Assembly: GCA_009733775.1 (NCBI GenBank)
Contig: WOGZ01000041.1
Span: 62,001-126,000, forward strand
DNA length: 64,000 nt
Direction: 5' to 3'
Source of the DNA: Alectoria sarmentosa
Taxonomy: Eukaryota; Ascomycota; Lecanoromycetes; Lecanorales; Parmeliaceae
In this document: positions 11,301 to 22,957 of the stretch, piece after piece
Layout: the number at the start of each line of letters is the position of its first letter
Numbering within the stretch: position 1 is the first letter of the stretch
The notes under the pieces: model-generated
Told to the model about the DNA's origin: nothing
Database searches by the model: none
Seen by the model: the letters and a program-made list of their open reading frames with translations, nothing else
Made by a program: the position numbers and the translations under genes

Positions 11301-12757
11301 GCTACATGGATAGATAGACTTTCATAGATCGGTCGGAGGGGAACCTGACGCACGCGCGCTCAATAAGTACGCTTTGGAAATAGAAATAGAAATAGAGATA
11401 GAGCGTCTTTTGGGATGGGCAAATAGAGATAGAGCGTCTTTTTTGGGATGGGCGTTCTTGGTCAGCTTTTTGCTCGTATAATATTATATGATAGAGCTGA
11501 TTTGGTATGGAGATGCGAGTGGGGGTGCGGATGGGGGAAAGTGTGGGGGGTGTGGGGAAGGGGGGGGGGGCTGGATGGAGAGGAAGCTATGACGATGTTT
11601 GAACGCTGACATGGCAAATTTCTCGTTGGAATATCAATGACGGCTGGTTCTCTTATTCCACGGAGGCGTACTACCACTGATCGTACCTGCCCAGCATATT
11701 AAAACCGAGAGGCTGGAACGGCCAACCCAAAAGCAAGAAGAGCAAATCTGAAAGGACACACGGGCTCGCAAGGTCCAACGACCAATCATAGGCTCGCGGT
11801 GGGAAACCCTTTCCACGGAGTAAGTAAGTAAGACGGACGTTCGTGAGCCGAGCAGAGCACGGGATTCCTGCAACTTTCTCGTAGGATGTTGGGATCAAAA
11901 ATATAGCGATTCGATTCCGGCCCGCCTTGTCCGGTTTCGATTTTTCTTGCAAAGCTTTGCTGCGAGATGAAGAGGTTTGATTCCTCTGCACGTGGCTTTT
12001 ATAGCTCAATGGGCTGGAGTGTAACGCCCAATAGGAATCCTGCAGCCGCCTACGGAGCGAGCTTACTATAGACACGCAGTCGAAGGCAGGAACAAGAGTC
12101 TGCTGCGCTTTGTCGAGGCCGTCGACGGTTTGGCTGAAGGATGAGCGCTGTGGTTGTGGGAGGCTGATGTGCAGCGGAAGGAAAGGGGGGCTGCGAATCC
12201 ACAACGCCACTGGAGGAGGACAGTTCGGCGATAGGACTATGTATCGATGTGCGCACCAACGCCTTTCAGTCCTTGGTAGTGGCTTTTGAGAAACGATCAA
12301 CGCAGGAGCTCGCGCGAATGCTTCGAGGCGGTCCCCTCGCGAGTGGAGATGCCTTCTCCGATAATTGATAGGCGGGAGAGATCCGTGTCGAGCGGCCCGC
12401 CTAGGATCCAGGAAGCTGGGTCAGGAAAGTAAGGTAGTTGGATACCGCCCGAACGAAGCTTGAGATTGCGGATTTTTTAGAAAGAGTGTCGACAGACAGT
12501 ATGGCTTCGAGGTTTCTTCGGATCGATTGGCGTGTATGCCATGGTGTGCCTAACATTTCGATTGTTGGATTGGGGCCGAGATCGTCAATGAAGGGTCGCT
12601 GCAGCGTAGGCGAAGGGATGGTTGGCGGCAATGGCTACTAGTGGTGCTCGAAGCACGTCGGTTTGACGGGGAAATTTGCACTGTCATAATAAGCTGGGAG
12701 CCCTATTGGTTGCTGATTTTTTTGTGTGTCTACATGTGTGTTCAGAGTCAGATCTGT

Positions 12758-12780
12758 GGGGGGGGGGGGGGGGGGGGGGG
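12758..12780. repeat. Poly-G tract (23 G)
   Basis: Uninterrupted G run. Its length is liable to sequencing error, and it may mark a polymorphic microsatellite. Confidence 0.9.
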
Positions 12781-13445
12781 ATAATCCTAGCAAGGATGGA
12801 CTTCTTTTATATTCACGCCTTCGTTGTTGGAGCTTGTAAAGGGAGTATGCGAGCTTTAGTACGAAACGAAACGAAACGGCGGAAGATGAGAGATGGAAAT
12901 TTCCCTACAGCGGTACTCTACCTCGCTAAGCACCAAAAAAACCCTGTTCTGCGCGGCTGTGTGTCACGATGTAGAAGCAAGAGGACGTTTCGAAATCTAG
13001 GGAGACGGCTTCGAAAGTGGAGGATCTTGGCTCCCCGGTCAACAGATCAGCTTATTGTTTCGATGTCAACCGAGCCCATGAAGCACGGCTCTAGCCATTT
13101 ACAGATTCCAGGTATGCGATGAGATATCGTCCTTTTTCAAAGCTTTTCATTTTTCTTTCGCCCTCATCTACCCTGCCTCAGTCTGCAGTATCTCGCTACC
13201 TGTTGAGGATTGAAGTTAATTGCAAAATAAGCCATCCCAGAGTTGAGAATGCACTTCGAAATTCGAAGGGATGGAGCTTGCATCTTGATACCATCTAGAC
13301 TTTCGTAGTAGAGGCTGACTGATCGCTAGGAATGTTGAAAGGGTAGATCAGCTCTTGAATCAAAGTTTTATACCTACAGAATTGCTGCATCTGGAAACCG
13401 AACCATACGATCATGCCGTTTCTGCAGCCAAAATCCCGTCCCAAA

Positions 13446-14602
13446 TCATAAAATCGATTTCACAATCACAAAAATATTGCCCAAAACACCTACACAAGAC
13501 TCCATAAGCCATCTCTCTCGCAATCCAACCAAACCGCTCCCCAAGAAGCGACCAAAAAACTCACCTTGTCCCGTACTGATGCCCACCAGCCCCCTCCTCA
13601 CACACATGGCCGCCACCGCCCCGGCCCCGGCCCACACCTCGAACCAACTCGCCCTGTCCAGCGGCCCCCGCGTGTTGACCACCATGGCGCAGGAACCGAG
13701 ATCCGCCGCCGAGGTGGGCAGGAGCCACGACTGCGGCAGGCCGACCTCGACGCCGGGCGCCTCCATGGGACCGAAGACGAGCGCGTCGGCGCTCGCGAAC
13801 ATGCGGTTCTGGAGCTCGGCGCAGGCTTTGGTCGTCGGCGGAGGGGCGGCGGCGCGCGGGGCCGAACAGTGCACGTGGGGCGTGTAGGAGAGCACGGAGA
13901 CGATGAGGTTGGATTTCTGCCCTGCGCGGTTGGCGGAAGAGGGCCCCCGGTCGGTCAGTTGACGGTTTGGCTTGCTGATTAGGGAGTTGGCGCAAAGGGT
14001 CTTCGTACCTAGATTCTTGAGACTTCCGCCCCACGTCTCCGGTCGCACGCACTGCTCGAGGACCTCGAACGCGGCCTGAGCGATGCGGTACCATGACTCC
14101 TTGTCCGAGACGGCGACGCCGGAGCGCGAGCTCACGTTGATGGCGCATGATCCGTCGGCTGTGCGGCCTTGCGCTTCAGCACTGCTTGTTGCTACGCTTG
14201 CGATTGGAAGCGACATGTATGGAGATTGGCTCGGGTATCAAACTCACAACTGTAGGCCCTCCACGGCAAATTTACCGACCATCGACCCTGGGTGCGAGGG
14301 CCCCAGGTCATCTCGGATACGAAGTGTGGTATCTGGTCGTAGGCGTCGTGGCAGCTGTCGTAGTTCAAACTGTGTCCATAGAGGTTCGCGTCGCATTCGA
14401 TTATCAGATGGGAGAGAATGGAAGCGGACGCGAATGGTCCATCAGCTAGCGACGCATTCGCTGACGACTTTGAGGAGCTCAGAGTGGCTGGCGGCTTCGG
14501 AGTCAGAAGCTGAGGGGGGCTCAAGGTGAGAGATGCGACCCTGGCAGTGTAGAAGAGGAGGACAGAAGATGAGACGGGAGATGGGAAAAAGGGTGATCTC
14601 AT
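13446..14602 (-). CDS. Predicted secreted cysteine-containing fungal protein, function unknown
   Basis: Spliced 312-aa product. Exons in transcript order are 14602-14248, 14191-14009, 13921-13565 and 13489-13446; introns are 14192-14247, 13922-14008 and 13490-13564. The start at 14602 gives a hydrophobic N-terminus (VSSSVLLFYTARVAS) compatible with a signal peptide; an in-frame Met 38 codons upstream would bury it. The mature part has about seven spaced Cys. It includes NYDSCHDAYDQI, GSCAINVSSRSG and EVLEQCV, then a segment with HVHCSAP, ADLGSCAMVVNTRG and a hydrophobic stretch WAGAGAVAAMCV. This resembles widespread uncharacterised secreted proteins of plant-associated ascomycetes, but I cannot name a Pfam family. 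If the last intron is retained, the C-terminus is 25 residues longer. The locus is notably GC-rich. Confidence 0.65.
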
Positions 14603-15279
14603 TATGTGATTATCTGCGAGAGAGAGTTTGGTAGATCTCCGAATCTGGGGAGGCACATATGATTGAGTCACAACCCCTCCATGTTTAAGCGGGAACGAGG
14701 GCACCAACGAACGCATAGGAGACCCTGCCGTCGCAAGATTAGGCCTGTTCTCTTATGCGCCAATCATTCTTGTCGCGTCGCTAGTAGGATAGTTTTCCAG
14801 TCCTCCAGAACGAAAACAGCCATCAATCGATTGATGTAGATATGCTGTGACGAATGGTAGTCGATGACGAAGACCAAGGTCCTGGTGCACATTCACTCAT
14901 GGAAAATCGACATTGAAATTCTGTGCAGATGTTTCTTGAGAGCACAGGAGTAGTAGAGAGAGGTTGTGACTGGGCTTTGGACCCCAGTCTCTGTCCTTCA
15001 AGGGTGGATGGGGTATGAATCTTTGAGATTGCATCACGGTGGGAAAGGCATTTCGCTCTGTAGGTTGTCGACTATGACTGTGAGCTTTGTGCTTTTCTCG
15101 GAGCGATAAGGATTTGCTTTTCCAACATACCGCTAGTTCAGAATGCACTAGATTGTCTCGAGTTTTAAAGGCACAATACGATCTCACTGGCTTACATGTG
15201 CATTCCTACTTACTCGATATACATCCTCGTCATATTAACTCTAGACAGTAGTGGGAAAAAGAGCAAACCGTGACATTCA
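14603..15279. other. Intergenic
   Basis: Promoter side of the secreted-protein gene and 3' side of the 7TM gene. Only short shadow frames; nothing else recognised. Confidence 0.5.
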
Positions 15280-16644
15280 TTATTTACACAAAGGATTCAG
15301 CGGAAGGTCTTGTATATCGCTGGCGCTGTGTCTAAATCCATCATCAGCTGATTCTTCTTTTCTTGATACCGGGCTAGGTCTTTTTACCTTCTCCGAATGA
15401 ACCTCCTGCGTCACTATGATACCCGGTCCCTGCAATGGCAGTTCCATGTCGTCGCCACCTCTGTCAAAGCTCCCCCCGCCATATTGAGACCCCCGTATGT
15501 GCGTCCTCACACCACTCAGCACCGGCGACGGTATCTCCGGTAGCTCCTTACTCCTTGAATTCTTCGCCTTCTTACTCCGGCGGTTCCACGAAGTGGAATC
15601 GCTCTCAGCCGGTGTTCTGTACTTCATTGCTTGGTGCGCGACGAATAGTGCCCTGAATGCTGTAAAAGAGACCACGATGATCGCGACTGCAGCTTCGATG
15701 TCGTACCAGAATAAGACCCATGAGCTGTCGACTCCGCCGGCGCTGGTCTTTCCACCGGCGACTTTGATAATGGATATGATCATTGTGCAGACACTGAGGC
15801 AGAGTATGCCACAGAGGGCAACTTTTCGGCGAATGCTTATTCGGACGTTCCAGAGGAGCAGGACCGGAATTGAGATGACTGTTCATTTGTTAGCATTGTG
15901 GAGACAAAACATTGCCAAGACTTACGGAAAGCGTCCGTAAAAATGTCGAGAATCGTAATGGCTTGGAGCACCCCATTCTGCCGCAAATAAGCTGCTGGTG
16001 TCACGCATTTGACTAAAAAAGCATCAGTAAAGATCGCGCAGCGACCTCACTGAGAAAGAAGGCTTGACCGACCAAAGATTTCCTGGTTCCAGTAGGCGCA
16101 AACGATGAAGATGGCAAATATCATGAGGAAAGCAGTAGGAATGAGCATGGCAAAGATGCACCACCACCAGACCATTAATTTCTTTTGTTGCCGGAGAAGC
16201 GCGCGGAAAAAGAACAAGAAGGAGAACTTGACGCTGACAATGGTGACTCCAAGGAGTGATGTCACAGCATCCTCCAGCTTTTCGCCCAGTATGAGCAACG
16301 GGATGAAGTTTGCAGGCGGACTTGCCAAGCCGGCCTCCACATTTTCCTCCAGGTAGAAGTGCGGTACATCGACGTAGGTCATTACGGTACCGGCGAGGAA
16401 GGTAATGACAGCAAGCAAGAAGAAGCCATCGTCGATGGTGAAACCATTAGACTTGTAGGTGCGGGCTCGAATGACTGTTCTGCCAGTTGCTACGATCAAG
16501 GCAATGCCGAACAGGACACCAGTGGTAGCCTACGCTCGTGTGAGATTTGTTATGATCAGAGGTATCACTGTGTATGATCACCTGGAAGATTGTCCGGCCG
16601 ATCTTTGGAGGCGCCCCCGGCTTTGCTCCAGCACCGCTCGACAT
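15280..16644 (-). CDS. Rhodopsin-like (Pth11-related) seven-transmembrane protein, copy 1
   Basis: Spliced 401-aa product. Exons in transcript order are 16644-16582, 16529-16073, 16012-15926 and 15878-15280; introns are 16530-16581, 16013-16072 and 15879-15925. There are seven hydrophobic segments in the first ~270 residues, followed by a hydrophilic, Ser-rich cytoplasmic tail. The pattern fits the fungal rhodopsin-like integral membrane family (PF20684). It includes an Arg-rich first loop (GRTVIRARTYKSNGFTIDDGF) and an F-x-D-A-F-L-I-SIPV-x-LLW stretch ahead of the last helices. Members are orphan GPCR-like proteins, some of which (Pth11) sense surface cues. No retinal lysine is assignable, so light sensing should not be assumed. 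The third donor is the non-consensus GTCGGT, chosen because it alone keeps VKCVTPAAYL in frame. Confidence 0.85.
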
Positions 16645-19379
16645 CTTGACCCAAGGCTTTTCAACTTGCGAGTATTGAGAGAGGTGGACGTTACTGTAAA
16701 AAAGAATCGCAGAGAATTCATGACAAGGCGGAAAGCAAGAATATAAAGAAGGGTCGGAGGAGGAAAGAGAAGCGGCAAAGGTAATAGACTAGTAGATACC
16801 ATGAGGGGAGCCTATTGCGATAGGTTGTTTACAAAGTCTGCAATGCGGACTGATGGTGTTCCCAGACTAGACTCAATCATGATTGGCCCCAAGAGACGTG
16901 TGACGGTGTGGAAGGTACTTAGGACTTAGGAGTCGACCTTGCCGAACGCGCGCATGAGGCACAGCGCTTAGCCTCGTGTATGGGGACGATCATTTGATAA
17001 GTGGAAAGTAATGGTATCCTCGTCGGTAAAATTCGGTCATTTTGGTTATTGCGGTTAGAGCATCCATCAAGGTGAAACCGGAGATCTCCACGTAGGTATT
17101 GTAGTGGTGTAGTCAGGCCGAACCTTCACCGGTCCACGCCTCCCTTCCGCATGACTCGCACCTCATCTAGTGCGGCAACTTTCCTGTTGAGGCTGTCGAG
17201 GCTGTTGGGCGTCCCCTCAAAACTCGGCACTCCTCCATCATACTGTGGAACTTTCCGGGAAATCTTGTCACCTCGATCACATGTACAAAGACGAATTGAT
17301 GCCAAGTCTTCGGATCTGCGGAAGGAGACGATGGCGGGCGGGCTCCTAGGAAAACTTTGTTGTGGGTACTTCTTATGGCACATAGAATTTCTGCCCAGAT
17401 TTATGCACCTGTGTCGCGAGTCTGCTTGACGTCTCATATAAGCGAAGACCTCCAAGCGTAGACGGTGAGTGCAACTGGCCACCTCCTCGAGTGGAGAAGT
17501 CGTAAGAGCAGAGAAGATGGAAAGAAGACAGGTTCGACGGGGCAGAATATCCAGGGTTTAATGCCAAGGCCCACTTGGGAACTCTAAACTACGCTAGCTT
17601 CTTGGAGAATGCTTGGCATTTGGGCACCTACTGTTGAACTTCGTGTTTCCTTTCGTCCTGTCTTCCTTCTACTTTTCGCGCTCAGGCGTTCCTTGCCTTG
17701 GATATGTTTTGTGTTAAACGTAGATTCAGATTGAGTTTCTCAACACAATCAATTTTGAACTGCTACTTCTGAACATCGTCTTTTCCTTTCATCCCATCTT
17801 CTCCTCATCACGTCTAAGCGTTGTTTGTTAGCACAATCATTGTCAAGTACGAAGTCGGCCCAAGTCTTCAACCCAACCAGCAGTCTTGAACACCGCCATT
17901 CTTGAACATCGCATTTTCTTTACATCCTATCTTTCCAAGTAAGATACTAAAGCTAGTCGAGCTTGAGGCATCGTGTTTCTGTTCAACACAATCTACGTCG
18001 CGCACTTGGATATCTCGAGGTTTCCCAGTATTGCAGTCTTTGAGAGTCAGGTTAACGCATTTTGCTAGAAGCGTTATGTCAGCACGACACCAAACCTGGT
18101 ACGTTTCTTCAACACATTTCTTTTCAATGTTAAGTCAAATCGAGGCTTCGACACCGCTAACTTTGGACTCCGTGTTCTTCCTTAACACACATTCCCCAGT
18201 GTGAAATGTACTTAGGGGAGAGTCGAGATGAAGTCAGATTGTGGGATCCTGCAAACTCTGACTTTTCTTTACCACATTTTTTCTCAATCTCTTCGAGACC
18301 TAGTTGGGAACGCTCAAAGAATCATGCGTGCATAATTGCGAGAGACTTGACGGAAGTCGCCGAGAATTTCAAAAATACTTGACCGTGAATCGGGCACTCC
18401 ATAAATTGAGAGACTGTAGTAGAGACTGTAGTTTTTATGGGCGTCTTGTTTACTGATTTACTGGTGTTTGTTCAGCTGTTTGCTGCTTTGACTCGTAACC
18501 GTGGTATCCTAAGCCGAAGAGCTTTATCCGCGGTTCAAATGTTGCGATACTGCGTATCACATTAACTTTCCGTGTCAGCTAATACGTGAGGTCTGGCGAG
18601 AGTTCTCAAGACGAGATTAATTTTTTCTTCAACACGTATTACGCTCTCGGCATTGGTTAGTGGCAGCTTTGAGCGAGCGCCTTGACGAGCTCATGCAGAG
18701 GTGAAAAGTCTTTGTTGGGGAGCTAGACCATGCACTGACTCTATCGTACCAGAACGCTGTCAGTTGTTGAATCTGGTTTCCAAGCAGCACTTGCACTCAT
18801 TGAAGCCGGGATAGACAACTACGAACGACCGATATCGAAGATGTAATTTGGCTTCTTCCCTTCTAGTGACTTTCACAATCTAGGCATTCCGAAAGGATGA
18901 GTTGGCCGGCCCGGAACCAGATCGTCCCTTCTGAAAGACGAAGATTCTTCCCCGAATAGATAGCGTTACAATCCCTTGCTTGTGTGGTGTTGTGTTTCGT
19001 CTCCAATGACTTCGACAGACTAGAATGGAAGCATATGAGTTGGCGGATTTGACTTTCCGGAAGGCGGTCGGAAATTTCGACGATAAACAAGAACGGTCCG
19101 AGAACTGGCCTGTTTTGCCTAAACAAACCTGAATCTCCGAACCCAAGTTATTTAAGGATACCTTTATTCAGCAAAAGGAATTACACCTCTCTATTAATTC
19201 TCCTTCGCAGACATCGATGTCAGTTAGTGGAAACCCAGATTTACTTTTCGTAATTTTAACAGCATCTTCCTCATCACGATAAAGAACCCAAGCAAACCAC
19301 GCGGGATTGATGAAAGAATATAGCTATCTATCAATTCCTCCAATTCGGCTGACTATCCACCTAACCCTTCAGCAAAAGA
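16645..19379. other. Long intergenic region with degenerate repeat
   Basis: No gene recognised in 2.7 kb. Frames reach only ~118 codons (17126-17482 minus) without a domain. The 17640-18660 part carries recurring TTC-TCAACACA-like words and a duplicated TTGAACATCG...ATCTT segment. Confidence 0.5.
17640..18660. repeat. Degenerate dispersed repeat (TTCAACACA-like words)
   Basis: At least six variants of TT(C)TCAACACA occur at irregular 100-190 bp spacing. A ~35-bp segment beginning TGAACATCG is duplicated near 17770 and 17903. Too diverged to define a unit by eye. Confidence 0.4.
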
Positions 19380-19784
19380 ATGGCTCCTTGTGCTCACTGC
19401 AACGCCAGCGGCTGGATAACGAAGCGCTGCAGCAGCTGTAATGACCAAGGCGGCGCATACACCCAGGCAATGTGCAATCTCTGTGCCGGGCGTGGCCAAC
19501 ACGAATACAACAACGACCTGGTGACTCAGTGCCAAGGCTGCGGCGGATCGGGCGAGTTTCAAATGTGGACCAATTGTCCGCGTTGCAATGGCAATGGAGG
19601 GTCGATGACTGTATCTTGTCCCAATTGTACGTGACTCGACTGGAACGTGGGGCCAGTCATTCAGCGCTCAATAGGTGGATGTGGGTCTATTGGAAGTAGC
19701 AAAGGATGCTCAAAGACTGAAAAGCAAGGGGAAGTGTGTTGTGATGTCACGAGTTTTGGAGTCAATTTCCGGGCAACGGAATGA
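19380..19784 (+). CDS. Small stand-alone DnaJ-type cysteine-rich zinc-finger protein
   Basis: Spliced 118-aa product; exons 19380-19626 and 19675-19784, intron 19627-19674. Five CxxCxxxG-type motifs occur in order: CAHCNASG, CSSCNDQG, CNLCAGRG, CQGCGGSG and CPRCNGNG. They are followed by CPNC and further Cys at the C-terminus. In DnaJ/Hsp40 proteins four CxxCxGxG motifs form two zinc sites that help hold substrate. Here there is no J domain and no substrate-binding domain, so this is not a co-chaperone in the usual sense. Proteins of this shape occur widely as small hypothetical proteins in fungi. The intron is supported because it joins CPN-C in frame, while reading through stops at once. 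Confidence 0.75.
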
Positions 19785-20307
19785 TGATAGAGCTGATTGT
19801 TCGCACCTGAAGCATACATGATGAATTGTAACCATGACCGTTTCTGAAGTGTCCTCTTGCGGATTCAACCGTGAAGTCGGCAGCTGATATATATTTCGAG
19901 TGTGAGGACACATTGTTGCTTGCAGCCATCCTCATCTAAAATCATAGATGGCCCTCTCTTCTCTTCGAATCCGGTCTGGAAATGGATGACTTTGCATCTT
20001 GGATTAGAACATTGCATCTCCGCTCTGTCAGCTTTTCTGATTTCTGGCCTTCGCGGCGTCAAAAGATCAACTTCGCTAATTTCTCAAGGATAAGAAGGTA
20101 ATATTGTTGCTGGTCTGAGGCATGAGTGGAGACTAAAAGAGCTCTCGTCGATTCTCTGCGCGGATAAGACGCGGGAGGTATAGTGGAGGAGGATGAAAAA
20201 TATAAAATTTCTCAAAGCATGTCTTGAGGTCGCTTGTTTCGGAGACTCGAAATCCTGAGGTTGGAACTACCACATATTGGGCACCCAGATTCTAAAAGAT
20301 CGTTTAA
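19785..20307. other. Intergenic
   Basis: About 520 bp with only short frames and no recognisable feature. Confidence 0.5.
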
Positions 20308-21086
20308 TCAAAGTCTAACATCTGAAGTACTACAGACACAAATTTCAACTAGACTATCCAAACCAGTGACTCGAAGCCAGTACGAATAAGCATGCCAGCT
20401 CTGTTTCTCCGGCGGGCCATCTTCTCCTCTACGTATATGGGAGCTTTTTGTGAAGCCCTTCCCGGATTTTTTTCTGAGATGGTCCTTGTAAGAACCCTCA
20501 GGTAGCCCGTTGACATACTCCTCCGCCAGGCGAAAATTTACCTGCTCAATCCTCTCCCTCATCACCCGCGGGAGCTGCATCTTGCCACACGGTTGCATCT
20601 GAAGATAAGAGCAACGCCTCTCGACATTTCAGCGTTCTCAGCGCCGCGGCCGTCTGAAAGATTTCTGCCATGAATTCGTCGTACGTAATTGGGATTCTGG
20701 CGGGAAGGTCGAAGAGTTGGATGCTGCAGCAGGGACAGGTGTTATTGCGTCCCTTTTTGGGGGAAAAGCCTGATTGCGATGCATTCCGAGCAGATGAGAC
20801 GGTTACATGGTAGTTGGACTGCAGGTTCGGCAATCTCGGTGTCGGAGGGGGCTGTGTCGTAGGGGGCCATGCAGATCATGCATTGGTTGTCTTCTGGTGG
20901 GTCGGACTTGGAGACTCGGGTGAGTTGTGTGAGGAGTTGGGTTGCCCCATTAGGGACGTGTGTGTATTGGAAATTGGTTTTGTTGATTGATGGATTGGTT
21001 TCGAAGTGACTTTTCGATTTGAAAAAAGGAAGGATGTCTGTCACTGATTGGAAGAGCGGTCGTGGAGAAAAGGCAATTGCGATCAC
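20308..21086 (-). pseudogene. RING-finger protein gene, frame-disrupted
   Basis: Frame 21086-20742 encodes the first half of a RING finger: CMICMAPYD..., then LPCNRLICSECIA. The closing pair CPCCSIQLF lies in a different frame (within 20833-20546). The switch falls in a C5-A5-G3 homopolymer run near 20755-20765, so either one base was gained or the assembly is wrong. The RING histidine expected in PCNHxxC is Arg here. A third frame (20598-20308) carries plausible tail sequence (RLAEEYVNGLPEGS, SYWLRVTGLDSLV) and would need a second shift. RING proteins are usually E3 ubiquitin ligases; the loss of His plus the frame breaks suggest this copy is dead. A 37-nt intron could bridge the first break but would delete the zinc ligands. 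Confidence 0.6.
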
Positions 21087-22158
21087 ATTTATGGCTGTTC
21101 TGAAACAAAGATTTTGCGCAGAGTATTCTCAGTAACTTGAAATATCGTTCCGCCGTAAGGCATCATGTTCTATCCGTCCATGACTCCTCGTTAGCGGACA
21201 GGAAGCATCTTTTACGTTTTTCAATCATTTTCGCCAGCGAATGAGGAGCCTTTCTTCGCAACGGAGAACGGGCAATTTTCTTGCTGCTACTGCTGTTGCT
21301 GGAAAGACAGCAACTCATCTCAAATGGCCTTTTCTCTTTTCTGCCAGAATAAGCGCAATCGATTTCGACGCTTCGAAACAATCTGTCGACCACATTTTCA
21401 ACGAGACGAACATGAACGATTGAAGAAAACCGCACTGTGGGTTGGTAGATCCATCTATGGATGGCTTTGTCCATACTACTACCAAAAGCTGATGTCGCGA
21501 ATAGAGCTTGTGGCAAAAAATCGCTGCTCACTCAAGTCTCCATGACAATGGTACCGATCTTGCCTTGGTCAACGGCATGGAGTCATGGCGCAGCAAAGAT
21601 ACAAAGCTTCAAATCTGGAACTTGTGGAGGGCAAAGACGGGTAAGCGCCGCTAGAGGGATACGAGGACGTCTTTTCTCAAAGCTCTCTCGCCCGGGAGTT
21701 CGATTGGCTCTCTTGCTGTGTGACATTGGTCGGGACTCTGCGCTTGGCTTTGCAAGTTGCTGCGAATGGAAAAGCAGATCTCGTTTAATGGCTTCAATCA
21801 TTCCACAACTGCCAGATCGTCAAGGGGGAAAATTCCTTCCAATAAAAAAAAAGGGTCAATGAAGGGGGATTTTTCACCTGGGGACGGCGTCAAGAGTTCC
21901 AGATAAATGAGGCTGCCACCTGTCAGCAAAGACTCAAGAGATCTTACACATTAATACTCACGTGTCAAGCTCTACAATTTGTCGTTAATGCAAAACCCTC
22001 CAACGTCGCGACCACATAAGCGGCAGTCTACAACCTTGGTGTTTGCGATATGCGCTCCCTTCATTCTCTTCTCTATAAATCTGCCCCCCCAACTACCGCT
22101 TGAAGTCTCAAATCGCATTTCCCCGAGTATCCCATCCCCCCATTCTCCAAATCTCCCC
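21087..22158. other. Intergenic
   Basis: Frames at 21163-21531 (minus) and 21461-21862 (plus) lack any recognised domain. The last ~200 bp is a pyrimidine-rich leader in front of the secreted-protein gene. Confidence 0.45.
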
Positions 22159-22957
22159 ATGTTTCCCATAGCCCTCCTCACTCTCTTCGCGACTCTCTGC
22201 ACCGCAGAGGTAATCTGCAACCCCAGAGTGCCACCGAACCTGATACCGCCACTCCAATCCTGCGACTACGCGATCCGCCGCCTCGAAGTAGTTCAGCAAG
22301 GATGTGGCCCGGACCCCATCGTCTTCTCGCCCACAGCCGCGGGGCCCAACGTGCTGTCTCTTCCAGCCCTCTACGTCGGCGCCGGGCCCGGTTACACGCC
22401 ACCGACGCCGGTGTGGTGCGCGATCATGATACTGTGAGTTACCTTTTCGGAGCCACGTCTTCCTGATTCACTGTATCTTGAGTTGTGAAACATGTCGCAA
22501 GAGTTGAAGACTCTCGGAACGTGTTTCGTAACTCAAATCTGATCCTAAAAGAGACATTCTGACTCCGAAAACATTTAGTTGGCAGCCGAGACCGCAGGCC
22601 CGTCCGGCGCTGGACGGGCGGGATGTTTTCCGCTTCAGCAAGGTATTGGGGGCGGCGAATGGGGTTCTGGATCGGTGTTTGAGGGCGCGGCCGGGGTCGA
22701 GGGCTATGATTGGGAGGGAGTGGGTGGAGCCGAATCAGTGGGTTGAGGTGCAGTTTGGTGGGGTTTTTGGACCCGAGGCGATGTCGGGGCAGGGAAAGTC
22801 TAGTGGCGATGATGGGGTGGGGTTTGGAGGAGAGGAGTTGATGGTGATGTTGGCGGATGGGACGAATGTGAGCGTTGTGCCTTCTGCGTTCAATGAGGTA
22901 AGGGGCTGCGGGGGGCTGCTAAGCCTTGGGAATGAGACGGTTGGGAATATTGAGTGA
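22159..22957 (+). CDS. Small predicted secreted protein, function unknown
   Basis: Spliced 217-aa product; exons 22159-22433 and 22579-22957, intron 22434-22578. The start at 22159 gives a clear signal peptide (MFPIALLTLFATLCTAEV). The frame remains open 60 codons upstream, but that extension would bury the signal. The mature protein has Cys in VICNPRV, LQSCDYAI, QQGCGPD, VWCAIMI and LDRCLR. It contains a WQPRPQARP segment formed across the intron. No enzyme motif is seen. A further donor at 22900 (GTAAGG) followed by an AG near 22967 could replace the last ~19 residues. It is a plausible apoplastic effector-like protein, but this is inference from size, signal and Cys only. Confidence 0.65.

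Larger units (their letters stand above)
10543..13445. other. Long intergenic region with simple repeats
   Basis: No credible gene. It contains a CT tract near 10965-10980. A GGGTAGAGGCGAAG-type imperfect tandem spans about 11205-11300. A ~35-bp tandem duplication with the core ATAGAGCGTCTTTT spans about 11375-11455. A poly-G run of 23 lies at 12758-12780. The 209-codon minus-strand frame at 11671-12300 has no recognisable domain and is best read as chance in GC-rich DNA. Confidence 0.5.

Noticed and set aside
11671..12300. 209-codon minus-strand frame
   Set aside because: No domain, signal or splice continuation; composition typical of non-coding GC-rich DNA.
13561..14148. 195-codon Arg-rich minus-strand frame
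   Set aside because: Alternative frame of the GC-rich secreted-protein gene; lacks the family-like sequence of the spliced frame.
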